The notes: a model not told the origin generated them from the sequence alone. DNA of 64,000 bases from Vibrio sp. D404a (GCF_030248535.1 NZ_JAHGAJ010000025.1:62001-126000), one strand, 5' to 3'. Positions 26,506-35,209 are shown, numbered from the stretch's first letter. Translations and numbers: made by a program.

Positions 26506-27816
26506 ATGGACATCGATGCTAAACAGTTTTTACATACCCTTTTCTCTAGCGCAGTTAATGAAGCGCTACCGCGAAACCACATCGAACCTTTTCTTTCTGA
26601 ATCTATTTTTTATCGCTCCTCCAATCAGGCTGGACGTACGGTGGTGATCGGTGCGGGTAAAGCGGCTGCGTCGATGGCAGCAGAGTTAGAAGCTGTATGG
26701 CGTGATAAGAAAAAGCACGACCTCGCACTTCGAGAACTCGAAGGTCTAGTGGTTACTCGTTACGAACATACCGCACCCTGCGAGCATATTGAAGTCATCG
26801 AAGCGGCGCACCCAGTACCCGATGAAATGGGGCTAGAAGTGAGCCAGCGAATGCTGAAATTGGTGAAGAACTTAAGTGCCGATGACACAGTGATCTGTCT
26901 GTTGTCAGGCGGAGGTTCGGCATTACTGAGTCTACCCGGTGGTGATATCACTCTTGCTGAGAAGCAGCAGATCAACAAAGCTCTGCTTAAATCTGGTGCA
27001 GCAATTGATGAGATGAACTGTGTACGTAAACACCTATCGCTGATCAAAGGCGGGCGTCTTGCCAAAGCGGCCTATCCTGCAAGAGTCGTTTCATTGGCTA
27101 TCTCAGATGTACCCGGTGATGATATCAGTGTGATTGCATCGGGCCCAACCGTTCCAGATACTACGACTCGTTTTGATGCACTCGCCATCTTAGAGCGTTA
27201 TCGAATAGATATGCCAACATCAGTATTTGAGTGGCTCAACAATCCAGAATCGGAGACCATCAAACCTGATGACACATGTTGGAAGAGCGCTGAACACCAT
27301 ATTATCGCGACCCCGATGTCAGCGTTAGAGTCTGCCGCTGCGGAAGCTGAAGGGTTAGGAGTTCCTGCGTATATTTTGAGTGATTGCATTGAGGGCGAAG
27401 CGAGGGAGGTCGCTAAGGTGCATGCTGCGCTGGCGAAACAAGTGGCTAGTCGACAGCACCCTTTCAATACGCCTTGCGTATTGCTTTCAGGTGGAGAAAC
27501 GACGGTAACCGTAAAGGGTAATGGTCGAGGCGGGCGTAACTGTGAGTTTTTGCTAAGTCTATTCAATGAACTCAAAGGGCATGACAACATATACGCACTG
27601 GCGGCGGACACCGACGGTATTGATGGGGTTGAAGATAACGCAGGGGCTTGGATAACGCCGAATACGTGGCAACAGAGTGAGGCACTGTCTTTGAAAGCGG
27701 AAACTTATTTAGATGCGAATAACAGTTATGACTTCTTTGACAAGGTTGATGTGTTACTAACAACGGGGCCGACACTGACCAATGTAAACGACTTTCGAGC
27801 GATTTTGATACTTTAA
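26506..27816 (+). CDS. glycerate 2-kinase (MOFRL/TtuD type)
   Basis: The 436-residue protein is of the MOFRL family (TtuD/GckA), unrelated in fold to E. coli GlxK/GarK. It phosphorylates D-glycerate to 2-phosphoglycerate, feeding lower glycolysis. Family stretches are VIGAGKAAASMAAELE, CLLSGGGSALLSLP, CVRKHLSLIKGGRLA, SDVPGDDISVIASGP and the C-terminal MOFRL segment LLSGGETTVTVKGNGRGGRN plus AADTDGIDG. AAGGAG is 6 bp before the ATG. It completes the glycerate route, separated from glxR by 275 bp with a large hairpin. Confidence 0.93.
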   Translation: MDIDAKQFLHTLFSSAVNEALPRNHIEPFLSESIFYRSSNQAGRTVVIGAGKAAASMAAELEAVWRDKKKHDLALRELEGLVVTRYEHTAPCEHIEVIEAAHPVPDEMGLEVSQRMLKLVKNLSADDTVICLLSGGGSALLSLPGGDITLAEKQQINKALLKSGAAIDEMNCVRKHLSLIKGGRLAKAAYPARVVSLAISDVPGDDISVIASGPTVPDTTTRFDALAILERYRIDMPTSVFEWLNNPESETIKPDDTCWKSAEHHIIATPMSALESAAAEAEGLGVPAYILSDCIEGEAREVAKVHAALAKQVASRQHPFNTPCVLLSGGETTVTVKGNGRGGRNCEFLLSLFNELKGHDNIYALAADTDGIDGVEDNAGAWITPNTWQQSEALSLKAETYLDANNSYDFFDKVDVLLTTGPTLTNVNDFRAILIL

Positions 27817-27851
27817 AGTTAATCTCCCTCTCATTTATTAAAATATGTGAA

Positions 27852-27863
27852 CCAATCGATTGG
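27852..27863. promoter_or_regulatory. candidate TetR operator, copy 1
   Basis: CCAATCGATTGG is a perfect 12-bp palindrome upstream of the TetR gene; a near copy lies 77 bp further on. Confidence 0.55.
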
Positions 27864-27927
27864 CCGTCTCATGCACAATAAAGGGGCGGTCAAAGTTATT
27901 TGTATCGTATAGGACACTAAAGCTAAA

Positions 27928-27938
27928 TCAATCGGTTG
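27928..27938. promoter_or_regulatory. candidate TetR operator, copy 2
   Basis: TCAATCGGTTG matches copy 1 in the core with one change and ends about 12 bp before the TetR start. Confidence 0.5.
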
Positions 27939-27950
27939 TAGGGATATGAT

Positions 27951-28559
27951 ATGTCTAAGATCAGGCAGAAGAACCAAGACTTAATCATTCAAGTGGCGTG
28001 TGAGCAGTTCGCGATGCACGGTTATGCTGCGACCAAAATGGTTGATATCGCCAAAGCTGCCGACATTCCAAAGCCTAACGTATTCTATTACTTCAGTTCG
28101 AAAGACAAGCTCTACAACGCGGTATTGGAGTCGGTGACGCAACCCTTGTTGGAAGCCTCTCGCCCTATTGAAGAGCTCGATGATCCTGTCGAAGCTCTTT
28201 CGCAATATATCCAAACCAAACTCATCATCTCTCGTGATCACCCACACGCTTCCAAAGTGTTTGCCAATGAAGTGATGTCGGGCGCTAAAGTATTGCCAAA
28301 AGAGATTGGGGATGAGCTTTATAAGCAATCCCAGATGATCATCGATAAGTTTGCTACTTGGTCTGCACAAGGACTGATGGACGACGTGCCTGCACATCAC
28401 TTAATGTTTACCATTTGGGCCGCGACTCAAACCTATGCTGATTTCGGCTGGCAGATATGCAGTGTGATGAAAAAAGACCAACTCGATGACCAAGATTACG
28501 AAGACGCAGCTAAATTCATCACACAGTTGGTGATAAAAGGGTGTGGCGTAAAAAGCTAA
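27951..28559 (+). CDS. TetR-family regulator, RutR-like
   Basis: The 202-residue protein has a TetR HTH (about residues 10-55: YAATKMVDIAKAADIPKPNVFYYF) and a C-terminal ligand domain like that of RutR (TKLIISRDHPHASKVFANEV; LMFTIWAATQTYADF). RutR of E. coli binds uracil/thymine and controls pyrimidine and purine genes. A nucleobase-responsive role here fits the surrounding purine genes but is inference. Two near-copies of CAATCGRTTG precede it, suggesting autoregulation. Confidence 0.85.
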   Translation: MSKIRQKNQDLIIQVACEQFAMHGYAATKMVDIAKAADIPKPNVFYYFSSKDKLYNAVLESVTQPLLEASRPIEELDDPVEALSQYIQTKLIISRDHPHASKVFANEVMSGAKVLPKEIGDELYKQSQMIIDKFATWSAQGLMDDVPAHHLMFTIWAATQTYADFGWQICSVMKKDQLDDQDYEDAAKFITQLVIKGCGVKS

Positions 28560-28581
28560 GCTTTTTGAGTTTCATATAAGG

Positions 28582-28603
28582 CCTGCAATTGCAGGTCTTT
28601 TTC
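28582..28603 (+). terminator. terminator after the TetR gene
   Basis: CCTGCAATTGCAGG folds as a 5-bp stem with an AATT loop, followed by TCTTTTT. Confidence 0.8.
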
Positions 28604-28844
28604 ATATCGGCCCCAATATATTCAATTGCAGTGATTGCGCCTCGTATTCCCATAATTGTGACTTTGTGTGCAATAACGGATTTCAGTATCGGCTCGACTC
28701 GATTTAGTATGTCGTTTTATTTAATGGCAAGGTTGTCTTTGCTATCAAAAGTGAAAGTAGCAAAATCTCACGGGCAAGCTACTTTGACTTTATTAAGGAA
28801 GCATCTGCTCCCGATAAATGAACGCACAACTCAAAGGTACACGC

Positions 28845-30281
28845 ATGACTCTCAAAAGCTTGGCTTACACAATTAGCGCCGTTCTTTTAACTGGCTGTGG
28901 TTCGACTATAGCGACGAACGATTACAACGCAGACTTAATGATAACCAATGGCCAAGTCTTGACGATTAACGCGACTAAGGACGTGATTGACGATGGAGTT
29001 GTCGTGGTGAAAGACGACCAGATCATCGCGGTTGGTAGTGAGGAGCTATTGACCCAGTATCGTGCGGAGAAAGTAATCGATGCTCAAGATGGTATCGTCA
29101 TGCCTGGTATGGTCAATGCTCACAACCACCTTCCTATGATTGCATTTCGCGGATTGGGAGAAGAGGGGATCTCAAATCGCTTATTTGCCTACTTCTTTCC
29201 TCTCGAAGCGGAAAAGCTAAGTCGTGAGCTCATCTACAATGCCACTAAACTCGGCAGCATCGAATTAGCGCAAAGTGGTGTCACCACCTATGCCGACATG
29301 TATTACCACATGGATGAAATGGCAAAGGCAACCAAAGAGGTAGGTCTACGAGCTGTTTTGGGTGAAACCGTGATTAAATTCCCAGTGGTTGATGCGAAAG
29401 AACCTTATGGAGGTATTGACTACGCAAAAGGATTTATCGAAGAGTACAAGAACGATGATTTGATCACACCTGCCTACGCGCCCCATGCCGTCTACACAGT
29501 GAGCAAAGATAAACTGCAAGAAATCAATAGATTATCGGCTCAATACGATGTGCCAGTGTTGATTCACGTTGCGGAATTTCCCAATGAAGAAAAGCGTATT
29601 AAAGATGAAACAACAGCCAATTCACCGGTGGAGTACATGGATGAAATCGGCGTACTCGATGAGCGTGTCGTGATTGCTCATGGTATTCATTTGTCTGAGA
29701 ACGATCAGAGGCTTTTAAAACAGGCTGACGCTGGTATCTCTTACAATCCGATGGCAAATGCTAAAGGAGCGACGGGAATTGCGCCTGCATGGGATATGTA
29801 CCGGGCTGACATGCGTATAGGCTTGGGCACGGACGGCCCAATGAGCTCTAACCAAGTCGATATCATGCGTACTCTGAGTTATGCAGCCAACATGCAGCGT
29901 TTGAAGCACTCAGACCGCACTATCATGATTCCTGAACAGGTGATCGAGATGGCAACTCTGGGCGGTGCAAAAGCTCTGCATATGGAAGACCAAATTGGTT
30001 CACTAGAGGTGGGGAAAAAAGCCGATATCGTGATTGTAGAGACGCAATCGGCGAACATGATGCCGAGCTATGACCCATACGCGACCTTGGTTTACCAAGC
30101 GAACCCAAGCAACATCGACACCACGATCGTTAATGGTCAAATCGTGATGGAAAACCGCGTGATGCAGACAGTACAACTGAATGAAATCCGTCAAAGCGTT
30201 GATGAATTCGAAGCCGATATTGCTGAGTTTGCAAAGGAGCTAGCGAAGAAGGCAATCAAGTCAAAGAGTTTGATGGATTAG
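28845..30281 (+). CDS. lipoprotein amidohydrolase (TRZ/ATZ, MtaD-like deaminase family)
   Basis: The 478-residue enzyme belongs to the MTA/SAH/guanine-deaminase-like amidohydrolases. Metal ligands are visible: NAHNHLPM (HxH), LIHVAEFP, VIAHGIHLS and the Asp in GLGTDGPMSSN. It starts MTLKSLAYTISAVLLTGCGS, a lipoprotein signal with lipobox LTGC; Gly at +2 suggests the outer membrane. That makes it a periplasmic or envelope deaminase, unusual for a family that is mostly cytosolic. AAAGG precedes the ATG at 28845; an ATG 27 bp earlier has none. Substrate unknown; a purine, pterin or nucleoside fits the neighbourhood. Confidence 0.85.
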   Translation: MTLKSLAYTISAVLLTGCGSTIATNDYNADLMITNGQVLTINATKDVIDDGVVVVKDDQIIAVGSEELLTQYRAEKVIDAQDGIVMPGMVNAHNHLPMIAFRGLGEEGISNRLFAYFFPLEAEKLSRELIYNATKLGSIELAQSGVTTYADMYYHMDEMAKATKEVGLRAVLGETVIKFPVVDAKEPYGGIDYAKGFIEEYKNDDLITPAYAPHAVYTVSKDKLQEINRLSAQYDVPVLIHVAEFPNEEKRIKDETTANSPVEYMDEIGVLDERVVIAHGIHLSENDQRLLKQADAGISYNPMANAKGATGIAPAWDMYRADMRIGLGTDGPMSSNQVDIMRTLSYAANMQRLKHSDRTIMIPEQVIEMATLGGAKALHMEDQIGSLEVGKKADIVIVETQSANMMPSYDPYATLVYQANPSNIDTTIVNGQIVMENRVMQTVQLNEIRQSVDEFEADIAEFAKELAKKAIKSKSLMD

Positions 30282-30306
30282 GGCATGGTGGATTTATGAT
30301 TTTGTG

Positions 30307-30342
30307 GGCTTAAAAAGGCGTCTATCGATTCCTTTTTAAGCC
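30307..30342. repeat. 12-bp inverted repeat after the lipoprotein deaminase gene
   Basis: GGCTTAAAAAGG (30307-30318) and CCTTTTTAAGCC (30331-30342) are perfect arms around a 12-nt loop. It may act as a terminator despite no T-tail, and marks the left side of the AT-rich two-gene unit. Confidence 0.6.
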
Positions 30343-30389
30343 TGATATTGAAGTTACTAAGTCATATTGTTCGAGTTAGTTGGGATTTA

Positions 30390-31163
30390 TTAGGTTAAAT
30401 TACTAACTTTATTCAGAATTACTTCTCGAGCTGAGTCTATTTTTTCTGGGTTTGTTTTGACGGACAATTGGTCTTTTGGCTTTTCATTTAAAAAGTAAGC
30501 AATTCTTTCTGCGTTAGCTCCTGATGGGTGAGGTAAGCCACCTAATACTTGTTCTGGTTTGATGACACCTATTTTCGCACAGTAGTTCAATACTTCCTCA
30601 ACCTTAGGACCTAGAGGAATATAAATGGTTTGTTCGCTGAGAGAACTTAATTCTGGAACTAAGAATGAATCAACCTGTTTACGAAGGAGAGGATTGGAAA
30701 GCATTGACGGCGTACCACTGTAATTTTTCCCTGACTTGAATACAGGGTAACGCAGTGCTGATGTGTAATGGACTAAATGAGCAGATGTATCGAACAGGTC
30801 TGAAGTCGAATTAATTCCTAGAACCTTGTTGATGCCCACAAAATCCAACATACGAACTAAGTTGGATCGCATTGGACCACCAAAACTAGCAGTTTTTTTT
30901 GCTGAAATTTTTGCTTGTTCTTGTGTTGCTCCGCTTCTCAACTGGGTGCTAGCCTCTTGCAATGCCAGTTCCGCTTGTTGTAACCCCGGTGTAATACCAC
31001 ATAACACAATTTTAGCGCTCTTATTTACATAATCGAATGGAGCATAGAAAACAGCTAAGTCTTTACTCTCTTCAATTAATAATTCTTCAGGCAACGCCTT
31101 CTCGTTGCAACTTGCATTTCCGTCTTTAAGAAGCTGCTCGTATTGGGAGAATAGATCATTCAT
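30390..31163 (-). CDS. uracil-DNA-glycosylase-fold protein of unknown role
   Basis: The 257-residue protein has the two active-site signatures of the uracil-DNA glycosylase superfamily: motif A-like VLCGITPGLQQAE (GITPG at 56-60) and motif B-like LPHPSGANAERI (HPSGAN at 212-217). It lacks the Asp/Asn that follows the motif A Gly in classical UDGs. I cannot place it in a numbered UDG class. Its base composition is more AT-rich than its neighbours. It is divergent from an unrecognised gene across an 85-bp gap filled by a 54-bp palindrome. DNA repair, mispair recognition or anti-phage base excision are all possible. Confidence 0.72.
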   Translation of the reverse strand: MNDLFSQYEQLLKDGNASCNEKALPEELLIEESKDLAVFYAPFDYVNKSAKIVLCGITPGLQQAELALQEASTQLRSGATQEQAKISAKKTASFGGPMRSNLVRMLDFVGINKVLGINSTSDLFDTSAHLVHYTSALRYPVFKSGKNYSGTPSMLSNPLLRKQVDSFLVPELSSLSEQTIYIPLGPKVEEVLNYCAKIGVIKPEQVLGGLPHPSGANAERIAYFLNEKPKDQLSVKTNPEKIDSAREVILNKVSNLT

Positions 31164-31180
31164 CGCGTTTGTCTCATAGT

Positions 31181-31234
31181 TTATTACGTTGACGGCATCA
31201 TAGTTTGTGTTTTATGATGTTGTCAACGTAATAA
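31181..31234. promoter_or_regulatory. 54-bp palindrome encoding two overlapping divergent promoters
   Basis: Arms 31181-31202 and 31213-31234 are 22 bp and match at 20 positions, around a 10-bp spacer. On the plus strand TTGACG (31189-31194), 18 bp, TATGAT (31213-31218) forms a sigma-70-like promoter for the gene at 31249. On the minus strand TTGACA (31226-31221), 18 bp, TATGAT (31202-31197) does the same for the gene at 31163. The two overlap fully, so they should exclude each other or be shut by one dimeric repressor. Confidence 0.7.
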
Positions 31235-31248
31235 TTAAAAGAAAAATA

Positions 31249-31929
31249 ATGAGCACATTAAAGATTACGATCTCAAGTAAAAGCAAATTATCTCCAATTA
31301 CTGAAGCTGAAATGAACCAGTATGCTTACTATGCGTTAACCTGTATTAATCAGACCGCTGAACTGGCTAATGGAACGGGTTGGCCAGATCTGACTATCGA
31401 GTGGAATAACACTGAGTCAGAACGAGAAGTTGTAAAGCGTTCATACCTCGGTGAAATAATGCGGTTTATGTGGGAGTATGCCGAGCACGGTTTTCACTTA
31501 GATGAAATGAAGAAAGGGAATTTCTATGACCCTTTAATGCAACTTTATAGATGGACCGCGACGTGTGATGCTTATTTGGTACACCTTGGGAGCTTTGGTG
31601 ATGAACCATTAGAGGTGATTGAAGTTGGCAGTAAATTAGCTTACAAGTTTATCGCCAGACTTAAATTAGATTTGAAATTAGATATGAGTCAAGAGTTTAT
31701 AGTTGCAAACATCTACCCAATGAGTCACGACACTGAATTGACGACCTTAGAGTACGCACTTCTTTCTGGGTTTAGTCATGTTGGCGCAGTTAGAAATGAA
31801 GTAAGCAACAAAAATGATCCACTTAAAGTAAGTAAAATTGGAAATCAAACTTTGATTTCAGTGGATGAAGCACGAAAACGTTTAGCAAAAAAGCGTAAGT
31901 TTATCCCAACGAGAGAAGCAGACTTTTAA
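31249..31929 (+). CDS. protein of unknown function paired with the UDG-fold gene
   Basis: I do not recognise this 226-residue protein. It has no signal peptide and no obvious transmembrane helix, is acidic in the middle and ends in a basic tail (ARKRLAKKRKFIPTREADF) that could bind nucleic acid. The central part is rich in aromatic residues (IMRFMWEYAEHGFH; PLMQLYRWTATCDAYLVH). The start at 31249 (MSTLKI) is downstream of the promoter palindrome; an upstream in-frame ATG-like start at 31207 would lie inside it. A terminator follows. AT-rich composition, shared with its divergent partner, suggests joint acquisition. Confidence 0.65.
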   Translation: MSTLKITISSKSKLSPITEAEMNQYAYYALTCINQTAELANGTGWPDLTIEWNNTESEREVVKRSYLGEIMRFMWEYAEHGFHLDEMKKGNFYDPLMQLYRWTATCDAYLVHLGSFGDEPLEVIEVGSKLAYKFIARLKLDLKLDMSQEFIVANIYPMSHDTELTTLEYALLSGFSHVGAVRNEVSNKNDPLKVSKIGNQTLISVDEARKRLAKKRKFIPTREADF

Positions 31930-31950
31930 TAGATAGCATTATCAATAGTA

Positions 31951-31975
31951 AAAGACCGACATTACGTCGGTCTTT
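31951..31975 (+). terminator. terminator at the right end of the two-gene unit
   Basis: AAAGACCGAC pairs with GTCGGTCTTT around a short ATTAC loop; T/A-rich tail follows. Confidence 0.85.
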
Positions 31976-32012
31976 ATTTATAGAGAGTGAAAAAGAGATA
32001 AACTCTAGCTAT

Positions 32013-33365
32013 TCATCGCAACTTACCAAGCCTCATTGCGGCGGCGTGGTGGCGGTGCATGAGGTGTTCCATATCGACACCTATCACTGCGCCATCGTTG
32101 ACACGCCATTGTCCGGCTATCATTACTTTATCTGCCTGCTGGGCACCACACAAAAGCAGTGCGGCGAGCGGATCATGACTGCCAGAGAAACGAATATCAT
32201 CAAACTTGAACATAGCGATATCGGCTTGTTTGCCAATCTCAAGAGTACCGATATCGGTGCGACCCATTGCGCGTGCAGACCCAGATGTTGCCCAGCGCAG
32301 AGCATCAAAGTGCGAGACATTGGCGGAGCCGTACTGCAGCCTTTGCAGATACATCGCCATTCGCACTTCGGCAATCATATTCGAACCATCATTCGAGGCC
32401 GAACCATCAACACCGAGACCGACTTTCACCCCAGCGGCTTCAAGGTCGTTGTTCTTACATATGCCTGAAGCAAGCATCATGTTCGATGTTGGGCAATGGC
32501 TGATGCCAACGCCAGCCGCCCCTAGCCGTTTTATCTCTTCTGGGTTGAAGTGGATACCGTGAGCTAACCAAGTTCGGTCATTGAGCCAGCCCACATCTTC
32601 GAGATAATCGACCGGACGCAAACCAAACTTCTCAATACAGAAATCTTCTTCATCTAGGGTCTCGCATAGGTGAGTGTGCATCATCACGCCTTCACGTTCA
32701 CTAATTCTAGCAGTCTCCCTCATCAAATCTGTGGTGACCGAGAATGGTGAGCATGGTGCAAGGGCAATTTGAACCATCGCGCCTTCATTCCGCTGGTGGT
32801 AGTCACGGATCAAGCGTTGGCTATCGTCGATGATGGTTTGCTCAGTCTGGATGGTGTGCCTTGGAGGTAGTCCTCCTTCATCTTCTCCTAAACTCATTGA
32901 ACCGCGGGTAAAGATAGCTCGAACACCGAGCTTTTCTGCGGCTTCGACTTGCAGATCAATCGCGTGTTCAAGCCCGTTAGGAAGCAGGTAATGGTGATCG
33001 GAAGCAGTGGTGCAGCCAGACATCATCAGCTCGACCAAAGCCAGCTCAGTGGCAAGGCTCATCATTTCAGCATCAAGGTTTGCCCAAACTGGGTACAAAC
33101 TTTTCAGCCAATGAAAAAGCTCTTTGTTGAGTGCGCCTGGGTAGGCACGAGTAAGGGTTTGATAGAAATGATGGTGGGCGTTAATCAGCCCTGGAGTGAC
33201 AACATGACGCGAGGCATCAACACTATAGTCAACAGGGATAGTTGGTTCTTGGTGCTTACCTACTAACTCGACAATGGTATTGCCTCTGACGACGAGTCCG
33301 CCTTGTGCGTCGGTATTTGAACCTGTGTAGATTGCGAGTGGATTCTTAATCCAGATGGTTTCCAT
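32013..33365 (-). CDS. 8-oxoguanine deaminase
   Basis: The 450-residue amidohydrolase resembles bacterial 8-oxoguanine deaminases (TRZ/ATZ subgroup): PGLINAHHHFYQTLTRA (HxH in the family's signature context), VELMMSGCTTASDHHYL, MHTHLCETLDEE, WLAHGIHF, SHCPTSNMMLASG and GLGVDGSASND. The family converts 8-oxoguanine to urate, which puts it directly into the urate pathway encoded around it. It could also act on related 2-aminopurines or pterins. AGGA lies about 9 bp before the ATG. It is the last gene of a probable uraH-permease-permease-deaminase unit. Confidence 0.88.
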   Translation of the reverse strand: METIWIKNPLAIYTGSNTDAQGGLVVRGNTIVELVGKHQEPTIPVDYSVDASRHVVTPGLINAHHHFYQTLTRAYPGALNKELFHWLKSLYPVWANLDAEMMSLATELALVELMMSGCTTASDHHYLLPNGLEHAIDLQVEAAEKLGVRAIFTRGSMSLGEDEGGLPPRHTIQTEQTIIDDSQRLIRDYHQRNEGAMVQIALAPCSPFSVTTDLMRETARISEREGVMMHTHLCETLDEEDFCIEKFGLRPVDYLEDVGWLNDRTWLAHGIHFNPEEIKRLGAAGVGISHCPTSNMMLASGICKNNDLEAAGVKVGLGVDGSASNDGSNMIAEVRMAMYLQRLQYGSANVSHFDALRWATSGSARAMGRTDIGTLEIGKQADIAMFKFDDIRFSGSHDPLAALLLCGAQQADKVMIAGQWRVNDGAVIGVDMEHLMHRHHAAAMRLGKLR

Positions 33366-33553
33366 TCATAATAGTCCTTAGCCATCTCAGCCTTTTCAGG
33401 GAAGAGGGTCTTTGGTTTTGTATTGTTTACGATAAGGGTTTATAAAGCAGCGCGTTTCTTCAACTCACTGCTGTATGCTTCTTTAACTGATGTAAGTGTT
33501 CGTACTTCTCATTAAGTCAGTTAAGCCTGAAATCACTAGCGAATGTAAGGCGT

Positions 33554-34981
33554 TTAATTTGCCTTAACCTCTGTTGTTTCAGTTTGTTCTTTTTGCTGTA
33601 GTTCTGCGTGCTCTTCCTGCTCTAGTATTTCAGCTTGTTCTTGCATCTCTAGCTTTACTTGAGCTCGGCTTTCGGCGAGTGCTTCTTGCTCTTCAGCACG
33701 TGAAGATTTAGGTAGAATCAGGTTCAGTAAAACTGTCATGATTGTCCCGGTCGTAATGCCAGAGTGTAGGAAGTTCGCTAAATCATGAGGTAAGTGCTGT
33801 AGCAGTCGTGGTTCGAACGTTACCGCAAGTCCAGAAGCCAGACCAACACAGATCACTAACGCGTTTCGTTTGGTGTCTGCAGCTTTTATTAACATACGAA
33901 TACCTGCGTAGGCAATCATGCCGAACATAACAAAACCCACGCCCCCTAATACTGGCTTAGGGATAGTGACAGCAATGGCAGCGAGTTTCGGAAACAAACC
34001 TCCGAGGATCAGCAAACCACCCGTTGCCGCAACCACATAGCGACTAGCAACCCCAGTGATGCCGACGATGCCTACATTCTGGCTGAACGAAGCGAGCGGC
34101 ATAGCGGTCAGAATCGATGAAAGCGTACTACCAAGTCCATCACCTAACAGACCGCGTTTAAGATCTTTACCGCTGACTTGGGTTTGGCAGTTATTGCCGA
34201 GCGCCATGAAGTCACCCGTTGCTTCAGCGATAACCACGATGTACACCAAGCTCATGCTAATGATGGCGCTCATTGAGAATGTGAAGCCGTATTTGAAAGG
34301 CTCAGGGCCGCCAATCCATGCAGCAGAGCTAATTTGGTCGAGGTTTACCATGCCAAGTGATAGTGCCACGATGTAACCGCCCGCAAGGCCGATCACGATT
34401 GCTGAAGCAGCCACTGCGCCTTTACAATAAACAGAGACGCAAACCACAATACCTAACGAGACCAGCGCCAAAAAGAGCTTCGGTAGCGTGGCAAATTGTT
34501 CACTATTGGCAGGCGAGTCTCCGACCCAATTCATGGCAACCGGTAAAATGGTTAGTCCGATAAGAGTAACCACAACACCACTTACCACGGTAGGGAACAG
34601 TTTCCTCACCTTGTCCATGTAAAAACTGGCTGCAATCACTACGAAGGAGCCAATCAGGGCTGAGCCCATAATTGCACTTACGCCACCTTCATTACCAATA
34701 GATATCGCGACACCGAGAAAGGCGAAGCTAGAACCCATCACTACGGGTAAGCGAATACCAATAGGGCCAAAGCCAAGACACTGGGCAACCGTGACGATCC
34801 CCGATGCCAGCAAGGCCGCGTTAATGAGCGAGACGATTTCAGTGTTGGGCAAACCAATGGATGCGCCAACAATCAGTGGTACTGCAACGATGCCGCCAAT
34901 AGAGGCCAGCATATGTTGCAGAGCAAGTAGGAGGGTGAGCCCGTGAGGGGGTCTTTCATTTAGGGTATACAGAAGTTTCAT
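33554..34981 (-). CDS. NCS2-family urate/xanthine permease
   Basis: This 475-residue nucleobase:cation symporter-2 protein has twelve or more hydrophobic segments; the family signature region reads QNVGIVGITGVASRYVVAATG. N-terminal ALQHMLASIGGIVAVPLIVG is typical of the UacT/PbuX/XanP branch, which imports urate or xanthine with protons. An unusual feature is the charged Glu/Gln-rich cytoplasmic tail from about residue 425. GAGGA is 6 bp before the ATG. It lies between the 8-oxoguanine deaminase and the AzgA-type permease genes. Substrate by context: urate or xanthine. Confidence 0.9.
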   Translation of the reverse strand: MKLLYTLNERPPHGLTLLLALQHMLASIGGIVAVPLIVGASIGLPNTEIVSLINAALLASGIVTVAQCLGFGPIGIRLPVVMGSSFAFLGVAISIGNEGGVSAIMGSALIGSFVVIAASFYMDKVRKLFPTVVSGVVVTLIGLTILPVAMNWVGDSPANSEQFATLPKLFLALVSLGIVVCVSVYCKGAVAASAIVIGLAGGYIVALSLGMVNLDQISSAAWIGGPEPFKYGFTFSMSAIISMSLVYIVVIAEATGDFMALGNNCQTQVSGKDLKRGLLGDGLGSTLSSILTAMPLASFSQNVGIVGITGVASRYVVAATGGLLILGGLFPKLAAIAVTIPKPVLGGVGFVMFGMIAYAGIRMLIKAADTKRNALVICVGLASGLAVTFEPRLLQHLPHDLANFLHSGITTGTIMTVLLNLILPKSSRAEEQEALAESRAQVKLEMQEQAEILEQEEHAELQQKEQTETTEVKAN

Positions 34982-35136
34982 TTGATATTCCTCTGCTTGT
35001 GTTTAGGTTCACAAGCGAATGACAGTCAAACAATGACTTCTACAAACTGCGTAGGGTCATAAAAAAGGTGCACGGAGGGAGCGCGTCTAAACACGCCGTG
35101 GATTCCGCACAGTTAGCTTTCTTAAAAATTGATAGA

Positions 35137-35167
35137 AACGCTTGGCTTGATTAATAAACCAAGCGTT
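35137..35167 (-). terminator. hairpin after the AzgA-type permease gene
   Basis: AACGCTTGG (35137-35145) pairs with CCAAGCGTT (35159-35167). The minus-strand tail is only partly T-rich, so termination may be partial. Confidence 0.5.
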
Positions 35168-35209
35168 CAAGGTGCGTGACTCAATAGCGGTTAACTAATG
35201 AACCGAAAA

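Noticed and set aside
28589..28876. A 95-codon open frame between the TetR and lipoprotein amidohydrolase genes
   Set aside because: It has no ribosome site, starts inside the TetR terminator and overlaps the real start of the next gene in another frame.
30390..31929. Toxin-antitoxin pair
   Set aside because: TA genes are normally co-directional and small; these are divergent and 226-257 residues, with no toxin motif seen.
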